A stretch of 64,000 nucleotides of DNA from Streptomyces sp. XM4193 (GCF_023072595.1 NZ_JALLGK010000004.1:248001-312000), one strand, 5' to 3'; numbered from the stretch's first letter, positions 52,833-62,899 are shown. The notes: generated by a model not told the origin, from the letters alone. Program-made: numbers and translations.

Positions 52833-52861
52833 CCCCCGCGACTGCGCGAACAGTCCGGGGG
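52833..52861 (+). promoter_or_regulatory. leader hairpin before the small gene pair
   Basis: CCCCCGCGACTG pairs with CAGTCCGGGGG (one bulged C) around a 6-nt loop, 31 bp before ATG 52892. It looks like an attenuator or a structured leader. Confidence 0.5.
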
Positions 52862-52891
52862 CGTGGCCAACTACCTGACTGGGGTGTTGAC

Positions 52892-53122
52892 ATGGCCGAT
52901 CGTATCGAACGGTTGGTGGGGCGGCTGGTGCCGCTCGTGGACGGGTGTGTGCCGGGTTCGGCGGTGGAGGTGGCCGTTGGCGGGTCGGTGTACGACCTGC
53001 GGGCGGAACGGGTGGGGGTGGTGCAGCAGGAGGAGGACGGTCTCGTCTGGCTGCGTCCGCCCAGCGGTGGTCGCGAGTGGGAGACGCGGCGCGAGGATCT
53101 GTGCGCGGTGGTGGACCGGTGA
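52892..53122 (+). CDS. small hypothetical protein, first of an overlapping pair
   Basis: The 76-residue product is mostly beta-like (SAVEVAVGGSVYDLRAERVG and GLVWLRPPSG), suggesting a small barrel. No family was recognised. ATG 52892 follows a leader hairpin. Its stop overlaps the next GTG by 4 bp, so the two proteins are probably made together. It faces an XRE-TPR regulator, an arrangement seen for small effector genes under such regulators. Confidence 0.6.
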   Translation: MADRIERLVGRLVPLVDGCVPGSAVEVAVGGSVYDLRAERVGVVQQEEDGLVWLRPPSGGREWETRREDLCAVVDR

Positions 53123-53406
53123 TCGCCGAGGGGCGTCGTGCGAACGCGCGGTGTGCGGCGGAGCGGCTGCGCGGGCTCCTCGGGCAGGCGGGGATCGTCT
53201 CGCCGGGGCTGGGGGTCGAACCGTGCGTCTGGGAGCAGCCGGGCGAGGGGGCGGTGCGGGCGGTGGAGCTGGGTCAGGTGCTGCCGGAGGTGGCGCATCT
53301 GATCGCCGATCTGCTGGAGGACGGGTTGCAGGCGCGCAGGGCGCCGCTGAGGGACCGGCTGAGCGAGGTGAACGCGCGTACCCGGCGGCGGGGTGAACTG
53401 CTGTGA
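53119..53406 (+). CDS. small hypothetical protein, second of an overlapping pair
   Basis: The 95-residue product is helical and charged (RCAAERLRGLLGQAGI, VELGQVLPEVAHLIADLLED, and a basic end NARTRRRG). GTG 53119 overlaps the previous stop (GTGA). A third overlapping frame (53403-53630) runs on into the urate operon operator but has no other support and is left out. Function is unknown. Confidence 0.55.
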   Translation: MIAEGRRANARCAAERLRGLLGQAGIVSPGLGVEPCVWEQPGEGAVRAVELGQVLPEVAHLIADLLEDGLQARRAPLRDRLSEVNARTRRRGELL

Positions 53407-53708
53407 CGGCTGCCGGCGGCGGGCCGGCGGCGCACGGGTGGCGGACCTGGTGCCGCCGAAGCGTCGCCGGTGCGCCGCCGGCCGGGCGGAGGGACGGGTT
53501 CCGCGGCTCTGAGCTGCGCGGATGCCGAGGGGTGGTGTTCCGGCGCGGTGGTGGTGGCGGCCTCCGGTCGGTCGGCCGTTCCGTCCGGCGGGTGGAGAAA
53601 CCCCGAGACGAACTTTCAACAAAGTGTTGACGTCCGGTTGTCGTGGGGTTTAGCTGTTCCCCAGCCCGAACGGGACCACCACGGCACCGCCGAGAAACTG
53701 GAGCCCCC
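53407..53708. other. 302-bp promoter region of the urate oxidase operon
   Basis: It carries the composite TCAACA/TCCGG operator at 53616-53646. Otherwise it is GC-rich with no supported gene. Confidence 0.55.
53616..53646. promoter_or_regulatory. composite TCAACA/TCCGG operator of the urate oxidase operon
   Basis: TCAACA-AAG-TGTTGA (53616-53630) is followed by GTCCGGTTGTCGTGG (53632-53646), 63-93 bp upstream of the first operon gene. The second box is a weaker form of TTCCG-N5-CGGAA. Confidence 0.7.
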
Positions 53709-54224
53709 GTGACTCCGAGTCCGACACCGGGGCTGACCCGGTTCAACGCCGCCGACGAGGCCGCCGCCCGCGCGGACCTGTTGGAGGTGTGTGCCTCGAC
53801 CACCTGGGCGGCCAAGCTGCTTGCCCGTCGCCCGTACGGTGACGCCGCAGGTCTCTTCGCCGCCAGCGACTCCGCCACGGCCGAGCTGACCGCGGCGGAT
53901 CTGGCCGAGGCCATGGCCGCCCACCCGCCGATCGGCCGCCCCAAGCCGGGCGACCCGACCTCCGCCCGCGAGCAGGGCGGAATGGCGGGGGCCTCCGAGG
54001 AGCTGCGCGGCGAACTGCTGGAACTCAACCTGGCCTACCAGGACAGGTTCGGGCACGTCTTCCTGATCTGTGCCACCGGGCTCACCGGTGAGCAGATGCG
54101 CGACGCGCTCCGCGGCCGTATCGACAACACGCCGGAGCGGGAGCGGGAGAACGTCCGCACCGAGCTGGTGAAGATCAACCGCATCCGGCTGACCCGCCTC
54201 GCAGAAGGAGAAGCGCACTCATGA
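53709..54224 (+). CDS. OHCU decarboxylase
   Basis: The 171-residue enzyme decarboxylates 2-oxo-4-hydroxy-4-carboxy-5-ureidoimidazoline to S-allantoin, the last step from urate. Family motifs include AAHPPIGRP (with the catalytic His), a Glu in SREQ-like SAREQGGM, and LNLAYQDRFGHVFLICATGL. GTG 53709 has GGAG upstream. Its stop overlaps the HIU hydrolase ATG by 4 bp. It is the first gene of a three-gene urate operon. Confidence 0.94.
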   Translation: MTPSPTPGLTRFNAADEAAARADLLEVCASTTWAAKLLARRPYGDAAGLFAASDSATAELTAADLAEAMAAHPPIGRPKPGDPTSAREQGGMAGASEELRGELLELNLAYQDRFGHVFLICATGLTGEQMRDALRGRIDNTPERERENVRTELVKINRIRLTRLAEGEAHS

Positions 54225-54691
54225 GCACGGAGACCACCGCCTCGGTGTCCACGCACATCCTGGACACCAGCCTCGGACGCCCTGCCGCGGGGGTCGCCGT
54301 ACAGCTGTCCGCACGAGGCGGACCGCGGGAGGAGTGGAACGCGCTCGGGGCGTCGAGCACCGACGCCGACGGGCGCTGCAAGGACCTTCCGGCACTTCCG
54401 GAGGGCACCGCCCACGTACGTCTGGTCTTCGAGGTCGAGCCGTACTTCGCCTCCCGCAAAGCAGGAACCACCGACAACGCGGGCGCCACTGCCGCATCCG
54501 GCGCCCAACCACCCACCCACAACGACGACTTCACCAGGCAAGCCGAGGAACAGCAGGACGCCCCCCGCGCAAGGGACAGCGGTGTCTTCTTCCCCGAGGT
54601 CACGATCGTCTTCGCGGTCGTCCCGGGCGAGCACTACCACGTACCGCTGCTGCTCAACCCGTTCGGCTACTCCGTGTACCGAGGGAGCTGA
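54221..54691 (+). CDS. 5-hydroxyisourate hydrolase with internal insertion
   Basis: The 156-residue protein belongs to the transthyretin-related family and hydrolyses 5-hydroxyisourate to OHCU. The N-terminal STHILDTSLGRPA, HYHVPLLLNPFGY and the terminal YRGS signature are all present. About 44 residues (78-121; Ala/Thr/Gln/Asp-rich) are inserted between EPYFA and FFPEV, where typical members of about 112 residues have only a few, so the loop before the last strands is greatly extended. ATG 54221 overlaps the OHCU decarboxylase stop. Confidence 0.93.
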   Translation: MSTETTASVSTHILDTSLGRPAAGVAVQLSARGGPREEWNALGASSTDADGRCKDLPALPEGTAHVRLVFEVEPYFASRKAGTTDNAGATAASGAQPPTHNDDFTRQAEEQQDAPRARDSGVFFPEVTIVFAVVPGEHYHVPLLLNPFGYSVYRGS

Positions 54692-54699
54692 CGACCGAG

Positions 54700-55671
54700 A
54701 TGACTGCTACTTCTCGCACCAACCCGAGCCACCGCGGCCGGCCGACCATGCTGGGCCAGAACCAGTACGGCAAGGCCGAGAACCGCGTCGTCAAGATCAC
54801 CCGTGACGGCGACACCCACCACATCAAGGACCTGAACGTCTCCATAGCCCTCTCCGGCGACATGGAGGACGTGCACTACTCCGGCTCCAACGCCAACGTG
54901 CTGCCGACCGACACCACCAAGAACACGGTGTACGCCTTCGCCAAGAAGTACGGCATCGAGTCCGCCGAGCAGTTCGGCATCCACCTCGCCCGTCACTTCG
55001 TCGACTCCCAGGAGCCCATCCACCGGGCGCGCATCCGGATCGAGGAGTACGCCTGGGAGCGGATCGAGAACTCCGACTCCGGCTCGCAGTTCATCGGCGC
55101 CGACGAGGTCAAGCACTCGTTCGTGCGACAGGGCCAGGAGACCCGCACCGCGCAGATCACCTACGACGGTGAGCACTGGGAGGTCTTCTCGGGACTGAAG
55201 GACCTCACGGTCATGAACTCCACCAACTCGGAGTTCTGGGGCTATGTGAAGGACCGGTACACCACGCTCAAGGAGGCGTACGACCGCATCCTGGCCACCG
55301 AGGTCACCGGGGTCTGGCGGCACAACTGGACCAGCGACGAGGACCGGATGCCCAACTGGGAGCGCTCCTACGAGCAGTCCAGGAAGCACATGCTGGACGC
55401 CTTCGCCGAGACCTACTCCCTCTCGCTCCAGCAGACGCTCTACCAGATGGGCGCACGCGTCATCAACAGCCGCAGCGAGATCGACGAGATCCGCTTCTCG
55501 CTGCCCAACAAGCACCACTTCCTGGTGGACCTGGAGCCGTTCGGCATGGAGAACGAGACCGACGACGGTGCGGTCTACTTCGCCGCCGACCGCCCGTACG
55601 GGCTGATCGAGGCCACCATCCTCCGCGACGGTGCCGAGGCGCTGATCCCGGTGGACCTGACGAACCTCTAG
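54700..55671 (+). CDS. urate oxidase (uricase)
   Basis: The 323-residue cofactor-free enzyme oxidises urate to 5-hydroxyisourate with O2, giving hydrogen peroxide. Signatures include QNQYGKAENRVVKITRDG (charge-relay Lys), LPTDTTKNTVYAFAK (Thr), DSQEPIHRARI and the C-terminal LPNKHHFLVDLEPFGM. ATG 54700 gives 16 residues before the conserved MLGQNQ; ATG 54748 is the shorter choice. It is the last gene of the operon, and a 16-bp-stem terminator follows. Catalase in the same regulon can remove the peroxide. Confidence 0.96.
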   Translation: MTATSRTNPSHRGRPTMLGQNQYGKAENRVVKITRDGDTHHIKDLNVSIALSGDMEDVHYSGSNANVLPTDTTKNTVYAFAKKYGIESAEQFGIHLARHFVDSQEPIHRARIRIEEYAWERIENSDSGSQFIGADEVKHSFVRQGQETRTAQITYDGEHWEVFSGLKDLTVMNSTNSEFWGYVKDRYTTLKEAYDRILATEVTGVWRHNWTSDEDRMPNWERSYEQSRKHMLDAFAETYSLSLQQTLYQMGARVINSRSEIDEIRFSLPNKHHFLVDLEPFGMENETDDGAVYFAADRPYGLIEATILRDGAEALIPVDLTNL

Positions 55672-55703
55672 GGACGGACCCCGCGCTGCGCCGCTGCCCG
55701 CAA

Positions 55704-55743
55704 CCGGTGCGCACGCCCCCGCAGTTCGGGGCGTGCGCACCGG
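55704..55743 (+). terminator. terminator of the urate oxidase operon
   Basis: A perfect 16-bp stem (CCGGTGCGCACGCCCC with its complement) and an 8-nt loop start 33 bp after the urate oxidase stop. Confidence 0.85.
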
Positions 55744-56148
55744 GCGGCGGCGAAGCCCGGGGGAGAACGGGGCGGTTGGCGCGGCCCACCACCGTCTACG
55801 CCGGCGACGCTCCCGCTCCCCTCCACGCCCCGCAGCCGCAGGCCCCGCGCACGAGGAGGCCAGCGCACGAAGAGCCCCACCCGCGGCTCCGCACCCGAAG
55901 ACCGCGTGCTCGCGGAACTGCGGACACCGTGCACGGTGCGTCTGCGCCCCGCCCGTCGGCCCCGCCCGACGGCAGCGGCCCGCCCGCGCAGGCGCGGCGC
56001 ACGGGCCCCACAACCGAATGTCCGCAAAGGACGACCGAGGCTTCCGCGGCAACCGCCGTGTGCGCGGACCGCGGCGCTCGCACCCCACGGGCCCGCCGCG
56101 TTCCGCAGACTTCAGACTCCGGCCGGGAGGGACGGCTCCCGGCCGGTG

Positions 56149-56175
56149 GTTCAGGACCCGAGCGGGGTCCTGAAC
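56149..56175 (+). promoter_or_regulatory. hairpin in the long leader of the nucleobase permease
   Basis: A perfect 11-bp stem (GTTCAGGACCC / GGGTCCTGAAC) with a 5-nt loop lies about 200 bp upstream of the permease start, in a 700-bp gap (55672-56372) with no gene. It has no T-tract. Confidence 0.5.
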
Positions 56176-56372
56176 ACGCTGCCGGGACGGTGTACGTACG
56201 CCGCAGTGGCTCCACGTACCCGTTCCGGCAGCGCCCCACCCCACCCGCGGTCCACCCCTCCCGCGATGTGCTCCCACCCCGAGCACCCGGGGTGCCGGCC
56301 CAACGACTCGCACCACCTCCCTGAAACCCTCGCACCGCTGGCGCGGCGCAGTTCAACGACAGGAGGTCCGCA

Positions 56373-57815
56373 GTGGCCGCAGAGCCCGGGATCCATCAGG
56401 ACCGCACACCCGACCCGGACCGCACACCCGACCCGGCCGAGGCCGGTTCCGCAGGTTCCGCCGACGAGGAGGGCGGCGGCCGGCATCCGGTCGACGAGAT
56501 CCTCTCGCCGTGGAAGATGATCACCAGCGGACTCCAGCACGTCGCCGCGATGTACGCCGGCGTCGTCGCGGTGCCCCTGGTCATCGGCGCGGCGGCGGGC
56601 CTGGACACCGGTGACACCACGCTGCTGATGGCGGCAAGCCTCTTCACCGCCGGCATCGCCACCTTGCTCCAGACGCTCGGCGTGTGGAAGATCGGCGCCC
56701 GGCTGCCGTTCGTCAACGGCGTCTCCTTCTGCGGCGTCGCCGCGATGACCGCGATCATCGCGGCCGAGGGCGGTGCGGCGGGACTGCCGGTGATCTTCGG
56801 CGCGGTCATCGTCGCGGGGCTGCTGGGCTTTCTCATCAGCCCGTTTTTCTGCCGTCTCGTGCGGTTCTTCCCACCCGTGGTCACCGGCAGCGTGATCGCG
56901 CTGATCGGTCTCTCGCTGCTGCCGGTGGCGCTCGGCTGGGTCACCGACGGCAGCGCCGAGGGCGAGGGCGCCTCGGGCAAGAGCGTCGCACTCGCCGCGA
57001 TCACGCTCGCGGTGACGATCGGGCTCAACCGCTTCGGACGCGGCTTTGTGAAGTCCGTGTCCATCCTGCTCGGCCTGGTCGTCGGCACCCTGGTCGCGAT
57101 ACCCATGGGGATGACCGAGTTCACCGGTCTCGGCGACGCGGACCTGATCGGCTTCCCCACCCCGTTCCACTTCGGCGCACCGCAGTTCTCGCTGCCCGCG
57201 ATCGTCTCCATGTGCATCGTGATGCTGGTGATCATGACCGAGTCCACCGCGGACGTGATCGCCCTCGGACGCATCGTCGGCCGGCCCGCGGACGAGAAGA
57301 CGATCGCCGCCGGCCTCCGTGCCGACACCCTCGGCAGCGCGATCGCCCCGTTCTTCAACGGCTTCGCCGCCAGCGCCTTCGCCCAGAACATCGGGCTGGT
57401 CGCGATGACCAGGGTGCGCAGCCGCTTCGTGGTCGCGGTCGCCGGCGCGTTCATGGTCGTCCTCGGACTCTGCCCGCTCGCCGCCGCGCTGATCTCCGCC
57501 GTACCGCTGCCGGTCCTCGGCGGGGTCGGCATCGTGCTCTTCAGCACCATCGCGGTCAGCGGTGTTCAGACGCTCGCCCAGGCGGACCTCGGCAAGACCT
57601 CCAACAGCCTGATCGCGGCGGTGACCCTGGGCGTCGGCCTGGTCCCCGAGATGGCGCACGGCTTCTACTCGCAGTTCCCCGACGAACTGACGATCATCCT
57701 CGACTCCGGCATCAGCACCGGCTGCGTACTGGCCGTGCTGCTCAACCTGCTCTTCCACCACGTCGGCAGGCGCACCCAGGAGGAGGAAGCCCCCGAACCG
57801 GCTGTCGCCCACTGA
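56373..57815 (+). CDS. NCS2 family nucleobase (urate/xanthine/uracil) permease
   Basis: The 480-residue protein has about 14 membrane segments and the uracil-xanthine branch signatures: SGLQHVAAMYAGVVAVPLVIG near residue 52, the motif GFAASAFAQNIGLVAMTRV near 325, and EST in VIMTESTADV. Position right after the urate operon suggests urate or xanthine uptake. GTG 56373 has AGGAGG upstream. No regulon box was seen in its 700-bp leader, only a hairpin, so it may be controlled differently. A terminator and tandem repeats follow. Confidence 0.92.
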   Translation: MAAEPGIHQDRTPDPDRTPDPAEAGSAGSADEEGGGRHPVDEILSPWKMITSGLQHVAAMYAGVVAVPLVIGAAAGLDTGDTTLLMAASLFTAGIATLLQTLGVWKIGARLPFVNGVSFCGVAAMTAIIAAEGGAAGLPVIFGAVIVAGLLGFLISPFFCRLVRFFPPVVTGSVIALIGLSLLPVALGWVTDGSAEGEGASGKSVALAAITLAVTIGLNRFGRGFVKSVSILLGLVVGTLVAIPMGMTEFTGLGDADLIGFPTPFHFGAPQFSLPAIVSMCIVMLVIMTESTADVIALGRIVGRPADEKTIAAGLRADTLGSAIAPFFNGFAASAFAQNIGLVAMTRVRSRFVVAVAGAFMVVLGLCPLAAALISAVPLPVLGGVGIVLFSTIAVSGVQTLAQADLGKTSNSLIAAVTLGVGLVPEMAHGFYSQFPDELTIILDSGISTGCVLAVLLNLLFHHVGRRTQEEEAPEPAVAH

Positions 57816-57856
57816 CAGTTGGGCGTCGGCCGGTTGGCCCGGCCCGGCCTGCATCG

Positions 57857-57886
57857 GCCCGGATCGCCGTTGGCGGTGATCCGGGC
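57857..57886 (+). terminator. terminator of the nucleobase permease
   Basis: GCCCGGATC pairs with GATCCGGGC with further CC/GG pairs inside, 41 bp after the stop. It is followed by CCTT. Confidence 0.7.
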
Positions 57887-57917
57887 CCTTCGCCGTTGGC
57901 GGGTGATCCGGGCCCTT
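57865..57917. repeat. 26/27-bp direct duplication
   Basis: Two adjacent copies of CGCCGTTGGCGGTGATCCGG (and the following 6 bp), one with an extra G, duplicate the right half of the permease terminator. Confidence 0.75.
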
Positions 57918-58210
57918 CGGCATTCCGGCGTGCGACGGGACGGGCCGCCGCGGGCGGGGTGCGCCCGTCCGGCCGGGCAGCGCTCGGTACGGACCCGGGA
58001 GTTCGAGTCGGGGTTCCGGCGAGCGCACGCGGTACGGGCCGGCGGCGCGCAGGGGCGGGCGGTGTGCGTACCGACCGGGCCGGTGAGGCAGGCGCTGGTC
58101 CGGCGGCGCCTCCGGCCGCCGGTGGCCGGGCCGGGCCGGTGCTCGGGGGGCGCGGCCCGGAGCCGGGCGGGGGCCGGACCGGGCCGGGCGGGGAGGCGGG
58201 CGGACGCGAA

Positions 58211-58251
58211 CGAGCGGGTGCGGTACGGGAGTTCCGTACCGCACCCGCTCG
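58211..58251. terminator. bidirectional terminator before aceB end
   Basis: A perfect 18-bp stem (58211-58228 with 58234-58251) and a 5-nt loop lie between the converging permease and malate synthase genes, 46 bp past the latter's stop. Confidence 0.85.
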
Positions 58252-58296
58252 TCGGTGGTGCGTCGACCGCGGAACGAACCGCGGTGCCTCGGTGGC

Positions 58297-59937
<1,641 letters not shown>

Positions 59938-60040
59938 GGGCTGTCACTCCTTAGCGGGCGGTGCTGCCTGGTGCTGCCCTCGGGGCGCCACCAAGATCAC
60001 AAGCGCGTGTACGGATGCCTGACACTGCGTGCCAGCAACC

Positions 60041-60093
60041 ATCTGCAAATTGGAGAATAGTTTCCTTATCGCGGAATCTCAACGCTCTGTTGA
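60041..60093. promoter_or_regulatory. triple urate-regulon operator upstream of aceB
   Basis: ATCTGCAAATTGGAG (60041-60055), TTCCTTATCGCGGAA (60062-60076, 21 bp on) and TCAACG-CTC-TGTTGA (60079-60093, 17 bp on) combine both box classes seen in the regulon. Confidence 0.75.
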
Positions 60094-60202
60094 CATCGAG
60101 ATCGTTGATGTCGAGATATTTTTTCGGCCAAGCCGACGGTGTGTCTCCGTGCGTGCACGGCCTGTCGCCGAATGTGCCCCGGGGTCGGCCGCGGTCGGCT
60201 GT

Positions 60203-60814
60203 TCAGTCGAGCCGGACGAGGTCCTCGGGGGTGTCGATGTCCGCCGGGTCGGCGACGTCCGCGCACTCGACGAGCGTGATCCTGCCGCTGTGTTCGCGGA
60301 GATAGCGACGGGCCCCCTGGTCTCCGGCCGCCGTCGCCGCCACGCCCTTCCAGTGCTCCGAGCCGATCAGTACCGGATGGTCGCGGCGCCCCTCGTAGGA
60401 GGCCATCACCAGCGAGGCCGGAGAGGTGAACGCGTGCAGCACCCGAGCCACCGCTTCAGGGCCGATGCCCGGCTGGTCGGTCAGTGCCACCAGCAGTCCG
60501 TCCGGCGGTGACTCGAGCGCCGCCGCCGCGCGCAGGCCCGCGCGCAGTGAACACCCCATGCCCTGCTGCCAGTCCGGATTGACCACCAGCGGGCAGCCGC
60601 CGAGGTCGGCTTTCTCCTGCACGGTGTCGGCCTGTGCGCCGAGCACCACCAGCACCGGACCGCATCCGCCCGCGCGCAGGGTGCGCACCGCGTGCTCGAC
60701 CAGCGGGCGGCCCCGATGGGAGAGCAACGCCTTGGGTTGACCGCCAAGTCGCCGTCCGCCGCCTGCCGCGAGAAGCAGGCCGGCGATGCGTGCGGGGTAC
60801 AAGGACTCAGCCAT
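60203..60814 (-). CDS. MobA/MocA-like NTP transferase
   Basis: The 203-residue protein has the nucleotidyltransferase motifs of molybdenum cofactor cytidylyl/guanylyltransferases (LLLAAGGGRRLGGQPKALL, the VVNPDWQQGMGCSLRAGL loop and ALTDQPGI). Such enzymes tailor the cofactor of xanthine dehydrogenase, which would feed this urate pathway. Xanthine dehydrogenase genes are not in the window. ATG 60814 begins MAESLYPARIAG. It ends near the aceB promoter on the same strand. Confidence 0.88.
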   Translation of the reverse strand: MAESLYPARIAGLLLAAGGGRRLGGQPKALLSHRGRPLVEHAVRTLRAGGCGPVLVVLGAQADTVQEKADLGGCPLVVNPDWQQGMGCSLRAGLRAAAALESPPDGLLVALTDQPGIGPEAVARVLHAFTSPASLVMASYEGRRDHPVLIGSEHWKGVAATAAGDQGARRYLREHSGRITLVECADVADPADIDTPEDLVRLD

Positions 60815-61045
60815 ATGCCGAGCGTACGCCGAAGGCGACCCAGAGTGTTGTAGTGACCACTCGAGTCGGCGCGAAGTCCCCCTGAGGTGTGCGGTGTTGA
60901 CCGTTTGCGACAGCTCCTTGGGCGCTCGTGTCCGGCTTCGTGGTCGCTGGCACACAGTGCCGGTGCGGGCGCGTGGGCAGGTGTTGCCGCGGGGCGGGGC
61001 GGCGTGCGGCGCCCGTTTGTCGGTCGGGTGCGGCGTGGGCGCGGT

Positions 61046-61109
61046 GCGGTGTTGACGCGGAGCGGTGTTGGTGCGGCGCGGTGTTGACGTCGCGCGGTGT
61101 TGGCGCGAG
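61046..61109. repeat. 16-bp minisatellite, four copies
   Basis: Four consecutive 16-bp units with a constant GCGGTGTTG start occupy 61046-61061, 61062-61077, 61078-61093 and 61094-61109, in the 669-bp gap upstream of the MobA-like gene. Isolated GCGGTGTT elements occur on both sides. Confidence 0.85.
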
Positions 61110-61483
61110 AGGGGTCGGGCGGCGACGGCGGGCAGGGTAGTCGGGGGTGCGCTCCTGGGTGTGCGGTGTTCGAAGGGGGTCCCTCCTGAGGGGGAGGCAC
61201 ATCGGGGTGCGCGGTGTGGTGCGGGTGGATGAGGGCGGCCGAAATCAGCCTTCTGCATGGACTGTTGCGCGGAGTGTGGCGTTTACTGTCACCTCCGCCG
61301 CCGGCAGTGAGCTGTCATGAGCGGAGTGTGACGATCCCCACAGGGAACACAGCAAGAGCACTTCTGCACAGAGCGGTTCGGCGCGCCCCACAGGGCGTGC
61401 CCGCGGTGTCGAACGGCGCCGCACGGTCCGGTGACACACACCACGGCGTCAGGGGCAAGGTGACTGGGTGGGGGACAACCGCC

Positions 61484-61825
61484 GTGGGCGGTGAGCCGAC
61501 AGAGGAACTGGCGGCGCGGCGGTCGAGCGCCCCGCCGCCCGCGGAGTCGGCGACCGGAGCGCCGCCCACGCTCGCGGAGGCGGTCTCGGCTCTGCGACTG
61601 GCGCTGGCCGGGCACCAGGCGGATCTGCCGGACCGCGAAGCTGCGGAGGAGCAGCTCACCGCACTCGACGTGATGGCCGCGGCCGAGGTCCTGGACCCCG
61701 ATCAACTGCGCCAGGCACTGCTGTTGGTGCTGGCGGCGCTGGGCTCGGTGAGTGCGCTCGCCGACCCGCTGGCCGAACTGCGCGACGTGATCGCCGGGTT
61801 CGTCGACTTCACGGACGCCTGCTGA
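61484..61825 (+). CDS. small helical hypothetical protein beside allR
   Basis: The 113-residue product has an Ala/Pro-rich N-terminus and a helical core (LAEAVSALRLALAGHQADLP, AAEVLDPDQLRQALLLVLAA, LAELRDVIAGFVDFT). GTG 61484 follows a G-rich purine tract about eight bases upstream; GTG 61460 is the alternative. No family was recognised. It sits between the MobA-like gene and allR and points toward allR's 3' end. Membership in the regulon is not shown by any box nearby. Confidence 0.6.
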   Translation: MGGEPTEELAARRSSAPPPAESATGAPPTLAEAVSALRLALAGHQADLPDREAAEEQLTALDVMAAAEVLDPDQLRQALLLVLAALGSVSALADPLAELRDVIAGFVDFTDAC

Positions 61826-62101
61826 AGGAGGCGGCGGCGGTATGCGCTGCCGCGTTGTGCGGGCGGGTACGGACCCGGGTGGCGCGCGCCGTGCCGTCTG
61901 CGGGACGGAGTCCGGTGCGCTCCGGCCGTCCGGTCTCCTCCCCGGGCAGGTGAACGCCCCTGCGCGCGACCGGTGTTGGCCCCGCGATACGCACCCGCCC
62001 GCCGCGCCCGGCGCCCGCTTCGTGGCTACGGGCCGGTGTGCGGAGATGCGCGGCGGCCGGACGCGGGGCCGGAGGCAGGGGTCGGACGCTGGGGCCGGTG
62101 C

Positions 62102-62899
62102 CTAGCCGGTGGGTGAGCCGTTGCTCGCCAGTGCCACGGACAGTTCGCGGGCGACGTCCTGGAGCAGTGGCACGATCTTCTCGGTGGCCGGGTCGGTCAC
62201 GCGCCCGGCGGGTCCGGAGACCGAGATCGCCGCGGCGGTGGGGGAGTCGGGGATCGGCACCGCGATGCAGCGCACGCCGATCTCCTGCTCGTTGTCGTCC
62301 AGTGCGAAGCCGCGGTCGCGGGTGATCTCCAGTGCGCCGAGGAAGTCCTCGGGGGTGGTGAGGGTGCGGTCGGTGGCGGCCGGCATCCCGGTGCGGGCGA
62401 GCACGGCGCGCACCTCCTCGTCGGGCATGTGCGCCATCAGCGCCTTGCCGACGCCGGTCGAGTGCGGCAGCACGCGCCGCCCGACCTCGGTGAACATCCG
62501 CATCGAGTGCCGCGAGGGGACCTGTGCGACGTAGACGACCTCGTCGCCGTCCAGCAGTGCCATGTTGGCGGTCTCGCCGGTCTCCTCGACCAGCCTGGCC
62601 AGGTAGGGGCGTGCCCAGGTGCCCAGCAGGCGTGAGGAGCTCTCGCCGAGCCGGATGAGGCGCGGGCCCAGTGCGTAACGGCGGTTGGGCTGCTGGCGCA
62701 CGTAGCCGCAGGCGACCAGGGTGCGCATCAGTCGGTGGATGGTGGGCAGCGGGAGGCCGCTGCTGCTGGAGAGCTCACTGAGGCCGACCTCGCCGCCGGC
62801 GTCCGCCATGCGCTCCAGGAGGTCGAATGCGCGCTCCAGGGACTGGACGCCGCCGCTCGCGGCGGGAGTGCTGGTGGTCTTGCGCTCGGACGGCGGCAC
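62102..62899 (-). CDS. allR: IclR family transcriptional regulator, probable AllR
   Basis: The 265-residue protein has an N-terminal IclR winged helix (about 20-90: VGLSELSSSSGLPLPTIHRL, RYALGPRLIRLG) and a C-terminal effector domain (about 100-255) of the allantoin/glyoxylate-sensing type (TVGVGK-like HSTGVGKALMAHMPDEE, DDNEQEIGVRCIAVPI). In S. coelicolor an IclR-type AllR controls allantoin genes, and the neighbour here is allantoinase. GTG 62899 follows AAGGGAAA. Two 15-bp boxes 21 bp apart, plus a third, lie 180-240 bp upstream, implying autoregulation. It is the best candidate to bind the boxes throughout 43-63 kb. Confidence 0.9.
   Translation of the reverse strand: MPPSERKTTSTPAASGGVQSLERAFDLLERMADAGGEVGLSELSSSSGLPLPTIHRLMRTLVACGYVRQQPNRRYALGPRLIRLGESSSRLLGTWARPYLARLVEETGETANMALLDGDEVVYVAQVPSRHSMRMFTEVGRRVLPHSTGVGKALMAHMPDEEVRAVLARTGMPAATDRTLTTPEDFLGALEITRDRGFALDDNEQEIGVRCIAVPIPDSPTAAAISVSGPAGRVTDPATEKIVPLLQDVARELSVALASNGSPTG

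Noticed and set aside
53403..53630. Third overlapping small ORF (75 residues) after the small gene pair
   Set aside because: It overlaps the preceding stop by GTGA but is Gly/Arg-rich without a fold and runs into the urate operon operator, so it is not supported as a gene.
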